64,000 nt of DNA from Prunella strophiata (Eukaryota > Chordata > Aves > Passeriformes > Prunellidae), in the NCBI GenBank assembly GCA_036583965.1, contig JAZBQD010000014.1, forward strand, positions 1,389,001 through 1,453,000, given 5' to 3'. This document shows, piece after piece, positions 22,057 to 34,392 of the stretch (position 1 is the stretch's first letter; every line of letters starts with the position of its first letter). The notes under the pieces are model-generated. The model had not been told where the DNA came from. It searched no databases and saw only the letters and a list, made by a program, of their open reading frames with translations. Position numbers and translations under genes: made by a program.

Positions 22057-23824
22057 TTGTCCCTGCTGGTATAAAGATATTTTGTTTCCTTTTTAGGCTG
22101 GTGCTGGTAAAGCTCTTGCTGTGAAATTTGAAGTGGATGTAAGTTTCCAGGAATATTTGCTGCAGAACAGATGTGCTCTTCTTTACCCTCCTAGTGCCAG
22201 TTCAGCATGAAATTCACCTGTGTTTACATCAGAGTAAAACAAAGTACCCCTGGGAGAAAAGCTGCCAACCAAACATGTTTTTACAGAACAGTGATACTGT
22301 GATGAAAACACTTTTGTTGCCAAGGAAGAGGTAAGGAAAACAATAAAGAGCATAATGTAACCCCATGGTCTACAGGTGAAAAATGGCAGGCACACAGAAT
22401 CACTGCATTCTTCTGGATCTGCACCTAGTTTTCCATTCCTAATTTAATGTTATATTGGTATTTAATTTACTTTCTATAAATTATTCCTAGTCATCTTCTC
22501 TTCTTCATGGTCTTTCAGGTCTTGATTTTATTTGCAATAATTAAGACAAGAAACTATGTCAAAGCCTTTTAACATGGAGGAAACCTACTGCATTATAAAC
22601 TGCCTCAGTTGTGGTTTTTTTTTTGTTGTTGTTGTTTGTTTGTTTTTCATAATTTTAATTTTATTTCCACTATTTCTCTACTCAGTCTTCCTCTTATTAT
22701 CACAATTTTCCAACTTAACTCAAAAAGCAAATACTGCAATTACTTTATAACAGTTGAGAATTTTTTGCACTGAGCTGCATCTACCTTGATTAGCAGGCAG
22801 ACACAAGCTGAATTTGTTTTTAGATTCTAGATTTCAGATGTTCTCCTTTTTGCAAATGAACTGGAAATAACCTCCACCCTTTAGACCTGACAATTTTGAA
22901 TTTTTGTATCTGGATCAGCATGTGGAAGTTGTATTCCATTCCAGCTTTTCCACTCAAATTCCCACCTCTTACCTAGTAGTACTATATTTTCTTCACCTTT
23001 TAAACTATTTTTTTTGGATCATAATTAATAAAAGTGGTAGCTGCACTTCTACTTGGAATATTAATTTAGCAGAACACAAACCAAAATCGGTACTTGGGAG
23101 GTAATAGTGTATATGAGTTTGAAAATTATAATATACTAAAATTGTTAAGCAACTCTCTTAAGAGTGACTGTTCAGAGAGTTCAGAACTGAAGGTTGAATT
23201 GCAGCCTGATTTTCCAAAAGTGAAAGCTATGGCAGTTCTCAGTAGATTTAAGTAAATATTTAAGTACATTTAAGAACATATTTTAGGTTTATATATTTCA
23301 AATTTTAGTCCCAATCTGCAAAGTCTAAAAAGAAAGATCCTTTGCTATCAATAAGCATTTAACAGTTCAATGCCAAAGCAGTATTAAACTGGCACACTTT
23401 GGTGTTGCTAAAATTTAATAGATCAATATTAGATATTTTACATGTAAATCCTCCACATCTGTCTCTCTAATTAGGTCAACAGTACCCATTTTAAAACTTC
23501 CCATTATGACTTTATGGGAATGGACAAATAGTCATTGTTTGGAAAATTTCAGATGTAAGAGTTCTTGCACTCTTTTTTAAAATAATTTATATTCTAGGTC
23601 TTCTGCACTACAAGTGTGCTGCTGATGTGAGGGACCTCCAGGGAGTTCTGCAGTCCTTGGTTTGCTTTGTTTTGATGCTCTGGGGGAAGAACCTTCAGCT
23701 TTGGTTTAGGCTTTGGTGTGCATTGTCCTCTTCAATAACCAGAAACAGATACTGGCATTTTGATATTTTCACCCCTTTTGCTTTCTTTACTGGTAAATTT
23801 TGAAACATATTTAATTCATCACCT

Positions 23825-23848
23825 AAAAAAAAAAAAAAAAAAAAAAAA
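23825..23848 (+). repeat. Poly(A) run, 24 bases
   Basis: A pure A homopolymer. The 62-codon frame across it is a poly-lysine artefact. Confidence 0.95.
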
Positions 23849-24339
23849 TTGTTTTCTCTCTTTTAACATATTATTTGGTAATAAATATTTGTTCTCTGCA
23901 ATCGTTGCCAATGCTATGGTGATCAGCTTAGTAAAAAATCCAAGATAGAAAACAATGTATGTTTATGAGGCAGCTGACTTGGGATTTAGAATTTTCCCTT
24001 TTCAGCTTACAGAAAATCGTGTAACCTGTGTGGGCCATCCTTTTAGGTCAATCTCATGCAGACTATTTTCTCTTTTTCTATATCAATCCTAAATTAATAC
24101 AGTAGGTGCTCTGCAGCCAGCATGGTTTTGCATTGATCTTGGCCAGCTTGTTTACAGTGTTTTGGCAAGTTGCTGATGTACTTCTCCCTGGGGATAGAGC
24201 AGGGGTTAATTGCTGTTAAACTCTCAGTGCCAAGTAATGGTTCAGACTCTGTGCTACATTAAAGATGACACTAATAAGGAAAGAGTGCACTGGATTGCTC
24301 TCTGTTGAAAATTGGACTTGTGGTGACAGAAACTTGGAG

Positions 24340-24560
24340 CAGAGCTGATGTAATAGGGAGGCCATAATGTAATTATAACTGCTGAACATGTGTCATACCA
24401 AGTTAAATGATACATTAATGAATCAAAACAGGTGATGGAGTGTTGCTCTTTCAGCAGATAGAGGTGTTTTCAAGGTCAAATTGCCATTAATCTAATAATC
24501 TGTAAACTGTATATGCTTCAAATTATAAGCAAAATCATCTTTAATAGGGTTTTTAGTGTA
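24340..24560. promoter_or_regulatory. Possible conserved noncoding block (tentative)
   Basis: Dense TAAT/ATTA homeodomain-type cores (GTAATTAT, CATTAATG, CCATTAATC), a CAGGTG E-box and no simple repeats give this block the look of a conserved developmental enhancer. AT-rich DNA also produces such cores by chance, so the evidence is weak. Confidence 0.25.
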
Positions 24561-26135
24561 TTTATTGTCCTGTGCTAAAGGGGTGACAAAACCAGAAGAT
24601 GCTGTTCTCAGTGTAATTTTGTTTATTCCTCTGTTATTATATTTCTGTTACACCTAATACAATATCTGTGTACCTAACATTTTTCAGTCAGGTGTGAGCT
24701 TTGGATCCCTGTGCTCTGAGGAGGCTGCACTCAAGCCAAGAGGTGTGCAGACATGTGAGTATAGCATGGAGCCAAACTAATGAGCTTTTTTGGGAGACTG
24801 AATACAGTCAGTAGGTGGCTTCAAGTCAGCCTGAGCAATGCACAAAACCAGCTCACTCCTGCTCAGAGCACAAGTAGTGTGTGGTGATATTGTGAGTTAT
24901 GTTTTTAGGTAAATTCTCTCTGCCTATTATGGCTCTGCAGCAAATCAAAATCATCTCTCACCCCAACTGGTTCCTGGTTTAACTCCTGCTCATGGATGTA
25001 GTTCCTGCTTTTTGATTCTGGTAGGACCACTGTGTTCAGGAGGTAAATAAAGGCTTTTGTTCCAGATCATGTGGTAATCCAGAACAGAACCATACAAAGG
25101 GTACTTGGCTGCTTGAACATGACAGTATCTATGTCCACAGCAAGTCCTGAGTACTAAAAGAAACCTATCACCATTTATTTGGTAGTTTTATTAATGAAAC
25201 CCACAGACTTTTTACAAGTAGCCTTTATTAAGAAGTTGAAATTCACCCCCTATGGAACAAGCAATATACCCATTTTGAGCAAAGAAATCCTTCTTTGAAT
25301 TTTTCAATCCCGTGATTCCTGCCGTGACTAAAAAAAAATCTGTTTATTTCACATTAGTCTTGCTTCTCATGAGCTTCTCATTTATTCTCATGATGTTAAA
25401 AAATGAAGCAAAGATTTCTTTGAGAGGGTCTAGCTGAGTCCATTTCTCAGTTTCTATTAAAAATGGGATTTTAATGCCTAAATCAAATTGGGTCTTTTGA
25501 CAATGTCATAATATGTCATACTTTGACTTTTTTAAAATTCTTAATTTTTTTTCTTAATATGGCCAATAAATGTTAAAAAATGGAACTTTGCAGCAGATTC
25601 CTTGCTAAATGGTCCTTCTGCGTTGTTTTTATCTTTTATTTTTCCATAGAAGACTTTGGGGTTGAACCCCTTCTTTAAGAAGATCTTGGAGTTTGCCTCA
25701 TTTTCCTTCTGTTCTATTACTTCAGGGAGGCAGGTTTTCCTTTGGGGAAAGTCAAGTGCCAGTAGAACTGCAGGCCCTCAGGAGACCTGCTAGGAACCAG
25801 ACCCATGCCAGCTCTACTCATCAGCACATCCTCTCTTCCAGTGCTGCTTTTTGGCAGAGAATCTCCAGGAAGATGAACACATCCCAAGCATGACTTGGTG
25901 AGGAACTCCTGAGGTAGGAGGAATTGTTCACATTCTCTTTCTAAACCTTCCCTGTTCACTACCCTTTTTTTTTCTGCTTCTCTCCCTCTCTCTGTGTTTT
26001 GGTAAAAGGTGTGATAAGCTGTGCAGCTGGGTGGCTCCTTTTGTTGTCACTCTGAATGGATGAACAGAAGGGTAGAAGCACTTGTCTTCAGCAGATTAAC
26101 TCTGATTTGTTAAGCCGCTTCCAAGTGCATGAAAT

Positions 26136-26420
26136 CATAGAATTATAGAATGGCTGGGTTGGAAGAGACCTTAAAGATCACCCTATTTCCAATCCCCCCT
26201 TCCACCAGCTCGGGTTGCTCAGAGTTCCATCCAACCTTGAGCACTTCCAGGAATGGGGCATCCACAACTTCTCCAGGCAACTTCTTCCAGCCTCATGACC
26301 CTCACAGTGAAGAATTTTTTCCTAGTATCTGATCTAAACCTGCTTTCTTTCATTTTGAAGCCATTCCCCCTAGTCCCATTACTTCATACCCTTGTAAATA
26401 GTCTCCTTTCTTGGAGGCAA
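26136..26420 (-). mobile_element. CR1 LINE, 5'-truncated 3' end
   Basis: The plus strand begins with ATCATAGAATTATAGAATGG. This is the complement of the CR1 tail, whose last bases are imperfect octamers related to ATTCTATG. It then follows the complement of the CR1 3' untranslated region: GTTGGAAGAGACCTTAAAGA, GAGCACTTCCAGG, GGGGCATCCACAACTTCTCC, CCTCACAGTGAAGAATTTTT, and a CCATTCCCCCTAGTCCCATT segment. Similarity stops near 26420, which marks the 5' truncation. No coding part is kept. The open frames at 26150-26332 and 26253-26816 overlap it by chance. Confidence 0.93.
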
Positions 26421-26751
26421 GGCAATTTGCAACACATTTTAATCTTTTTTTTTTTTTCTTTCCACAAATTCATATTTGTCCTGAGTCATTTACATTTGGG
26501 TATTACTAGAGTAAAATACTTCCCTTTCAGAATTATAGAATGTCAAACTTTCCTGAAAGGAAATGTTCACAGAGGAGACTTCACCACTGGGATCAAGAAC
26601 ACAAAGTGTCTTTTGTGTCATTTCGCATCCTTGCCCCTTGAAATGTCTTTTAGGGAGAGAGAGAAAAATGAATATTGCTTCTGTGGTATATACTATAAGC
26701 CATTTTCCATCACTATCAGGTCAGAATTTTTTTCAGGTGGAATCCCTAATC

Positions 26752-26754
<3 letters not shown>

Positions 26755-26796
<42 letters not shown>
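26755..26796 (+). repeat. Poly(T) run, 42 bases
   Basis: The longest pure homopolymer in the window. Frames across it read as poly-phenylalanine. Its length makes it error-prone in sequencing and likely polymorphic. Confidence 0.95.
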
Positions 26797-26801
<5 letters not shown>

Positions 26802-29800
26802 GAAGATTTTATTTGAAAATCTAAAATGCTGTACTGTCCATCTCAGTGAAAAGTGAACATTGTTTATTGTGCTGGAAGCATGCATTAAATATCTGTACTG
26901 TATGGTCTCCCTGCACTACATCTGCTCAAGTCATCCTCACTATGGAGGCTTGACACTCCTGCACTTTCTTGTTTGGCTGGTCAGTTAACCAGATCTAAGA
27001 GTCATGGATATTTATTATGGTTGCCAATCTAAGGCTGAATTTCACCTTTGAGAGTCATAGGAAGTTTCATTGCCCGTTTTATTTATCTCAGTGTAATATT
27101 GGAAGAGAATGGCTAAGCACTGTAATGCTCAAGATGACATTCTCAAGGAAAATTTGCTACCTTACTAGGGATAAATTATCTAGAACATTTCATTAAGAAG
27201 GCTTTTTGCAGTACTGAGAAGTTGCACATGTTCAGGGCAAGTCATTGTCTCTCCAAGGTGTAAACTCCCACTTTCTTAGTGGGGGAATATAAAATAATCC
27301 TTTACCATGGAGCAGGTCTGATTCAAAATTTTAAGTTGTCAGCATTGAAAAGTTCTCTGGGAGCATAGAAAATCTGCAGAGACATTGTGGGGAAAAAAGC
27401 ATTTTAGTTTCAGAATGGACCATTGAAACTTTTGGATTTGAAGCAATGTCTTGTGTCAAGATGTATTAGACTTTGGATTGTTAACCATCATCTATGATTT
27501 AAAAAGTCAAGATTAGACTAAAGGCTTTTAGTTTTATAGAAGCAGAACGTAACCCTAACACAAAATTAATTTCCCTCATAAATTTTTACTTAAGTGGAAT
27601 AAAATAAATGAGACCTCTTGTTCTGACTGCATAGAAGACATAATAGGAAGAGGAATGTGAGCCAGAGTTGGAGCCTTCAGGGTCTCTCTCATCCAGCAGA
27701 TGTTGAAACTTTGCCTTCAGAAATCTCTCATTTTTGGTGCTTCTTGAAACCAAAGTACCTTGACACCCTTGCAAAATGTTAATGATTGCATGAGAATCAT
27801 CAGTACCTGGCTCACCAGTATGTCGTTGATTCAGAATCAAAGCAGATCTAAAAAAAGCAGGATATATACTCCAAAATGGAAATTGCAAACTTTAAAGAAT
27901 CTCCCAATTCAGCTTTTCTCTGAATTTCTTTTCTTGTATTCAGCAACCCATCCAAGGAATATCCCACTCTTTGGTACATATAATGGAAAAAAAATTGTTT
28001 CTGTTTCTTTGTCATCATTAAGAATTGCAAGTGTCTGTGAAGGTGCTCCCATGCTGTGTTACTTGCATGACATCATAGAAATAAGAATTACATGTAGAAT
28101 TAAAAATAAAAGTGCAGCAGGGCTTCTTTCACTGACAGCAGTGGCAGGTTTTCTGTAGAGTACTTATATAATAGCAGGGTTTCTTGCATTATTCCCATCT
28201 TTTCCCATAGAGATCCTATACTTGTTGTGAAACATAGCCTCACATATTACAGGCCTGCTGTACTGTAAATGTCCCTAATCTATCACTGACCTTTAATCAA
28301 TCCCCATAAAATCTATCTAGTGCCTAAAAATAAGCAGAGTACCAGGAAAAATTTGCATGTCTTCTCCTCTTTTACCTTTTTTTTACCCCATATTTAGATG
28401 TTGAGTTATAATTTTGATGGAAGGATTCCTTCAACTATGTTGAACTGTGTAATATAATTCACAAGAAATTGCACTTGAGTTATCACCTGTTACTGATGAC
28501 CAAAAAAAGAAAAAAAAAAAAATTGCTCAGATCAGCTATTTGAGGTTAATGTGCCTGAAACACTATTCAAATTTCTCTGGTTGGGTTGTAGACTGATTGG
28601 GTTCTCATGATTTGGTCACACAGATTTTTAAATTCCTCTCCCCAGTAATCTATTTACTATGGTCTGAATCCTGCACATTTTGCTCTGGGGCACTGAGGCA
28701 GAATAATATACTTGAACATGTGTGAGGATAGAAGAAAATTAAGTCTTTGGGGCCATAGGAAGGTGGGCTTGGGTAATATGTCCACATGGACCATGCTAAT
28801 CTACTCCTTGGAGGAGGAACTCAGCCCTTAGTATTTTAATATTGCCTTTACTCTTGCTATGGCCCTTTCTACCAAGTGTCAGATCTTGAAGGCACATGTG
28901 TCTTTTTTAAGGGAAAGTGCATTTCAGAGGAACTGGCACATTCCCAGAGTCAAGGCTGTTTGTTCTCCCAGTTCCATACATCTTTTCCCAGCAAGCACAA
29001 ATTCTTTGTGGCTTGAGTTGGGTTATCAACATTTTCTGGCACCAGGGTCCCTGTGTGATGGAGTCAGAGTCTGGTATTTCACTTTGCTTATCTCTGTACA
29101 AACACAAAAATGGTTCCTGCCCTAGGGATCTTGCAGTAAAAGCATTAAAAATTAAAAATAATAATAAAAAAATATATATAATGGTTGAATTCAGGATCAG
29201 GAGACAGAGATACTAGCAGTTTCAGGACAGCTGGGACCTAGCACTTATCAGGCTCCGTGGGCATCACACAAGTGAATTTTAAGACCAGGAAGATGAATGG
29301 GGAGGTGGCTTTACAGATGATAATAAGGCACTCCTTTGAGGCCCATCTTCATCCTTGCCACGTTTTGAAATGCACATCTTCCTCCTTTCTTGTGTACCCT
29401 TTCTAGCCTGAGCAGAGAAGAAAGAGGGAGAGGGGCAGCTTGCAGCCCATGAGAAGATGGGGACTTGTCTCAGGTATTGATTAGAGGTCAGTGTTACATT
29501 TCACTCAGCTTTTGTTTGCATATGAGATTACCCAGAGATGAAAAGTGGGCAGAAAAAAAGGCCCCCAGTAGGACACTGGGAGAGGATGAGGAGGGTTTAC
29601 CAAGGAGCACACTGTAGGGATGATTAGAAAACTCTAGGAAGAGAAGTGCAAAAGAAGAGGGTCACTGAGGCCAAAAGAGAATTGTTTCAAAACCAGTGTG
29701 GCACAGTGCCTCAAAGGCAGGTAAGAGGGCAGGGAGGATGAGAAGGAGGCATTGTCCCAGCTGTCCTCAGTGTAAGAGAGAAGTCATCTGAAACTGTGAT

Positions 29801-31385
29801 GAATAATTTCATTGCTCTGTGAAAAGCAGGGTGGTATTTTTGATGGGATTGTAAAAAAAGGTGTAATTATCAAGTTCATAGATAAAAGGAGACTGCAGGC
29901 AGAAACCACAGCCTTAACACTGCCAATGGTGCAACAGTGAGAATATTTAGTGGGGGAAAAAAAATGGTTTATGTTGATTTATGAGCTAGATTAAGTTTTC
30001 TTTCACCCATTAAATTCTATTTATTGTATTTCCCTGAATTTTCCCTGATTCAAAGTATATTTTCTTTATATTTCTTAATGTGGGTTTGTGTCTTTTTTGT
30101 TTGTTTGCTTGTTTCTTTACCTTGACAATTTAGAAAATGCAAATAAACTATAAGCTACTGCAGCATTTAAATGAGACACAGGTTTACCTGAACCTTAATT
30201 TGATAGAAAGGTTTTTTCAGTTGTTTGAAGAACCAATGCCACAATTACTCTTGCAAATTAGCTGTTGAACTTCCACTCTGGTGCAATTCTGTATAGTAGC
30301 TTCTATACTCCTCGAAGTCTTATTAAAAAATTGTCTTATCAGCCTTTCTCTAGATTTTCCTGAAGCTACCATTGTTCAAAGTATATTCATTCCAATTCCT
30401 TTTCCTTTCTTTAATATTATTTTTCCACTGATGTGTTTGTTTGCATATGAGATTAAAAGTGGACAGAAGAATATGGATATATACATTTCCCTCACAGGAC
30501 AATGTGCTTTGGGATATTTTAGCTGGATTTTTACTGTGATTTCTTGTGCTGCATGTCTTTTTAAAGTGTCTTTCTTTTAAAATTTGCCAGCATCACATGC
30601 TTTTGAGTTGGGAATGTAGACCTAAATATTCTAAAGTGGTCTAAAGTGTTTCATTGCTACAGGTTTTTTTTATACCTTGGGGACTGCACAACAGAGGAAA
30701 TAAAGCTCTGGTTTTATTCAGGTATTTCACTTTTTCTAGAGCTTCCTTTTGGCTCTAGGTGCAGTCTTTAAGGGATCCAGTGTCCCACACACTTGGGTAC
30801 TGCTCCTTAAAGAGGGAAACAAACCAGCCCTCCATAACCTCACTATTGCATGTGGGAAATCTCTGACCCCCCAATCCATCAGCACTCCCCTAAGAATCCT
30901 CAGCTGCAGCCTCCTTAGCACTGTCTAGGCTGCAGAACTGCACCCTAAAGTGTCTTATATTTAGGGTGCCTACAATATTTAGAGTTTATGTACTTTAAAC
31001 TGGACAAGTATCTGATTCCGGGGAGAAAACACAAAGAACATTCCCCTCCTGAGTGCCTGCTGTTTCACTGCAGCAGGGACCTGGCTAATAAAGTTTTTTT
31101 TATATTAAGGGAGTTATAATTTGCTAGCAGGATCTTGACAGTTGTCTTTAGAATAAGACAATATGCCTTTCCCCTCCCTACCAGGCCTAATTCCCTGGTA
31201 ACCTTATTGAAAATGTGCATGGGCTACAAAACTAAAGATTAACTGTCCAGGGACCTGCTTCCTGGAGCTTATTTGAAGATTAAATCAAATGGCAGGCAAT
31301 ATATATTTGGTAATTCAGCTTTGTTTCAGACTTTTCCAATCTAGTGGCAAGTATAATAGAAGAATCTGACACTCAAAAGCACTAA
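26797..31385. other. Unique stretch, no gene seen
   Basis: No gene or known repeat was recognised. A 20-base string, TTTGTTTGCATATGAGATTA, occurs at 29511-29530 and again at 30436-30455, followed in both by AAAGTGG-CAGAA (with an 11-base insertion in the first). Frames at 27586-28158 and 28859-29216 exist on both strands without recognisable domains. The patch at 30735-30960 is GC-richer but unidentified. Confidence 0.5.
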
Positions 31386-31407
31386 ATGGGTTTTTCTTTC
31401 TTTTCCT

Positions 31408-31426
31408 TTTTTTTTTTTTTTAATTT
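31408..31426 (+). repeat. T-rich run just upstream of the ATTT array
   Basis: A CCTTTT-type T-rich run ends about 45 bases before the tetranucleotide array. It and the array together make up the artefactual 375-codon frame at 31386-32513. Confidence 0.85.
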
Positions 31427-31470
31427 GAAAATGTCTGGTATTTCTATCCCTAGAAAAATTAGAATTAATG

Positions 31471-32478
<1,008 letters not shown>

Positions 32479-33904
32479 CCCCATGTCTGAAGATTCTGCT
32501 CTTTTATTTTTGAACATGAAGCAAAGCAATTTTAATTACAGATGATATGAATAATTTTTCTCTTTTTGTGACATACTGCTCTTTCTTTTTAGTCTATATA
32601 ACAAACACCAGCAGAAGAGATTTAAGAGAAGCAATAAAGTACCTACTGTAGCATTGCAGCATTCATTTAAGCAGAAAAGGAAACACACATATTGTTTTTT
32701 AAAGTCAGTGTTTAGACTATGTATTAGCTAAACAAATTTCTATTCAGCAAATTGGATTGAGATGGATGGATATGTTATGCTGTTTTAAAAAACTGTATTT
32801 AGAAGGCACATTCAAAGACACTGAAGTGTGATTTGTCCTAGCAGCAGACATCTGAAGAACAAGTGACATTCTTACACAAAATCTATATTGGTGATGTATT
32901 TAATTACAGAGTTGATTGAAATTGACAGCTTCAGTGACCTATGAGTGCACTGTTACTGACTGATGGATGCTTCAAATCTGGTTACTTTTAAACCAATTCA
33001 CATTCTGTTCAATAATATCCTGTCAAACTGCAAACTGCAGTTTTGCATGTATATGGACTAGGCAGAGAACATTTTAATTAACAGAAGGTAGACATGAATG
33101 ATGCTTAAAAGTTGATGTAATTTTTAAAAAATATGATCATCATGATTCGAATAGGAGATAAAGAACTCTCAGTGTTACTCAGAGTGGCTGCATTCCTTGA
33201 GAAACATATCTTTTACTTTCATGCTCACTCCTATCAGCCCCATACCTCTCAACACAAATTAGCTCTCCAGGCTCTCCTGCACACATGCAGTTCTTCATTA
33301 GGAGATGGAGAGAGTCATTGGGAAAATGATGCCTCACCTTTCTGCTGAAAGCAGACCTGCTAAAGGAGACTCTGGAACTTCTGCAGTCAACTTCAGTGCA
33401 GAGACCAAGTCCTGCAGCACCAAGAGGTGGCTCCAGTGGCCACTTGGCTCAGCCTTCCTGCAGCATCAGTCACAGGCTCAACCTCAGCATCTTCTTCACC
33501 CCTCTGTCTCCTTTGCTTCCACTCCTCTGCAGTTCTGGGAGGGTGGGTCATGCTTTTCTCAAGCTGTTGAATAATGCCTTGAGCCTCAGCAGACAGTCAG
33601 CTATTTCTTAGCCATTTATAGAAACAGAGCTTGTCTTCTGGAAGAGTAACCATCAAGGTGTGAAGTTCTGGCTGAAGAGTTCACGTTCTGATCTGAAGAA
33701 AATGGCAAAAGAGGATGAGCAGGTACCTGAGATATTAAAAAATCAAGCAGCTTCCTATCCCCATTTAGTTAATTTGTACCTATATCACAGAATTCTATCC
33801 TGGCAGTAATGGTAGCCATTAAAAAAAAATAAGCTTTCCCTCTTCCAGGCTTTGTTAAAGTGGTCAGTGTCTTCCTTTACTGTGGGAGCTACGTACATGA
33901 TTTA
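32479..33904. other. Unique stretch, no gene seen
   Basis: AT-rich up to about 33200, then a GC-richer patch (33230-33610) with three overlapping plus-strand frames of 71 to 89 codons. None shows a recognisable domain, and no splice-site pattern supports an exon. Confidence 0.5.
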
Positions 33905-33924
33905 AAACAGAAGCAAAATTAAGG

Positions 33925-34022
33925 CTCCAGGATGTGGTCTGGTTGACTTAGTGTTGTTGGGTCACAGGCTGGACTCAGAGGTGATCCCAGAGGTCTTTTC
34001 CAGCCCTACTGATTCTGTGGGA
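33925..34022 (+). mobile_element. CR1 LINE 3' tail, short remnant
   Basis: The segment GTTGGGTCACAGGCTGGACT, then a GATCCCAGAGGTCTTTTCCAG block, then CTGATTCTGTGG, follows the sense 3' end of a CR1 element. In such elements a GG-TGGACT-GATGATCT block is followed by AGAGGTCTTTTCCA and an ATTCTGTG-type tail. Only about the last 100 bases remain. The element lies on the plus strand. Confidence 0.7.
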
Positions 34023-34353
34023 AATATGGCAGCTCACTTATCCTATCACTTCTCCATGGAGCAAATTGAGAACTGCCTGAGGATTCATATTTCCACTGAT
34101 CATAAATGCATTTGCTGAAAGAGCAGTAAAGATTAGAAAGACCATGTGAAACAAATATGATCTGGGTGCAAAGCATCAGGCTGAGAAAAGAATTTTCAGT
34201 GCAGATTAAGCTCCTTTAAAAATCCATAGGCTTTCTGCCTTTGAAGGTGCTTCCTTAGTGTAGCTAAAGTTATTAACTTTGTACATAAGTGATGAAAAAA
34301 TCAGAATTCCCATAGCCAAAATCTACGTTTAAAGGAAGAGTGAAATGCTTCCA

Positions 34354-34392
<39 letters not shown>

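Larger units (their letters stand above)
22057..26135. other. Unique stretch, no gene seen
   Basis: The stretch contains a TTTTG/TTG tract at about 22614-22648 and an A24 run at 23825-23848. A locally GC-richer part at 25690-25960 has overlapping short frames on both strands without recognisable domains. The interval 24340-24560 is listed separately as a possible conserved block. Confidence 0.5.

Noticed and set aside
26755..26796. Poly(T)/poly(A) runs as tails of processed pseudogenes
   Set aside because: No recognisable gene body adjoins any of the long homopolymers, so a retrocopy call could not be supported.
26253..26856. 187- and 97-codon plus-strand frames
   Set aside because: They overlap a minus-strand CR1 3' end and a 42-base poly(T) run. 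The translation shows a poly-phenylalanine stretch and no domain.
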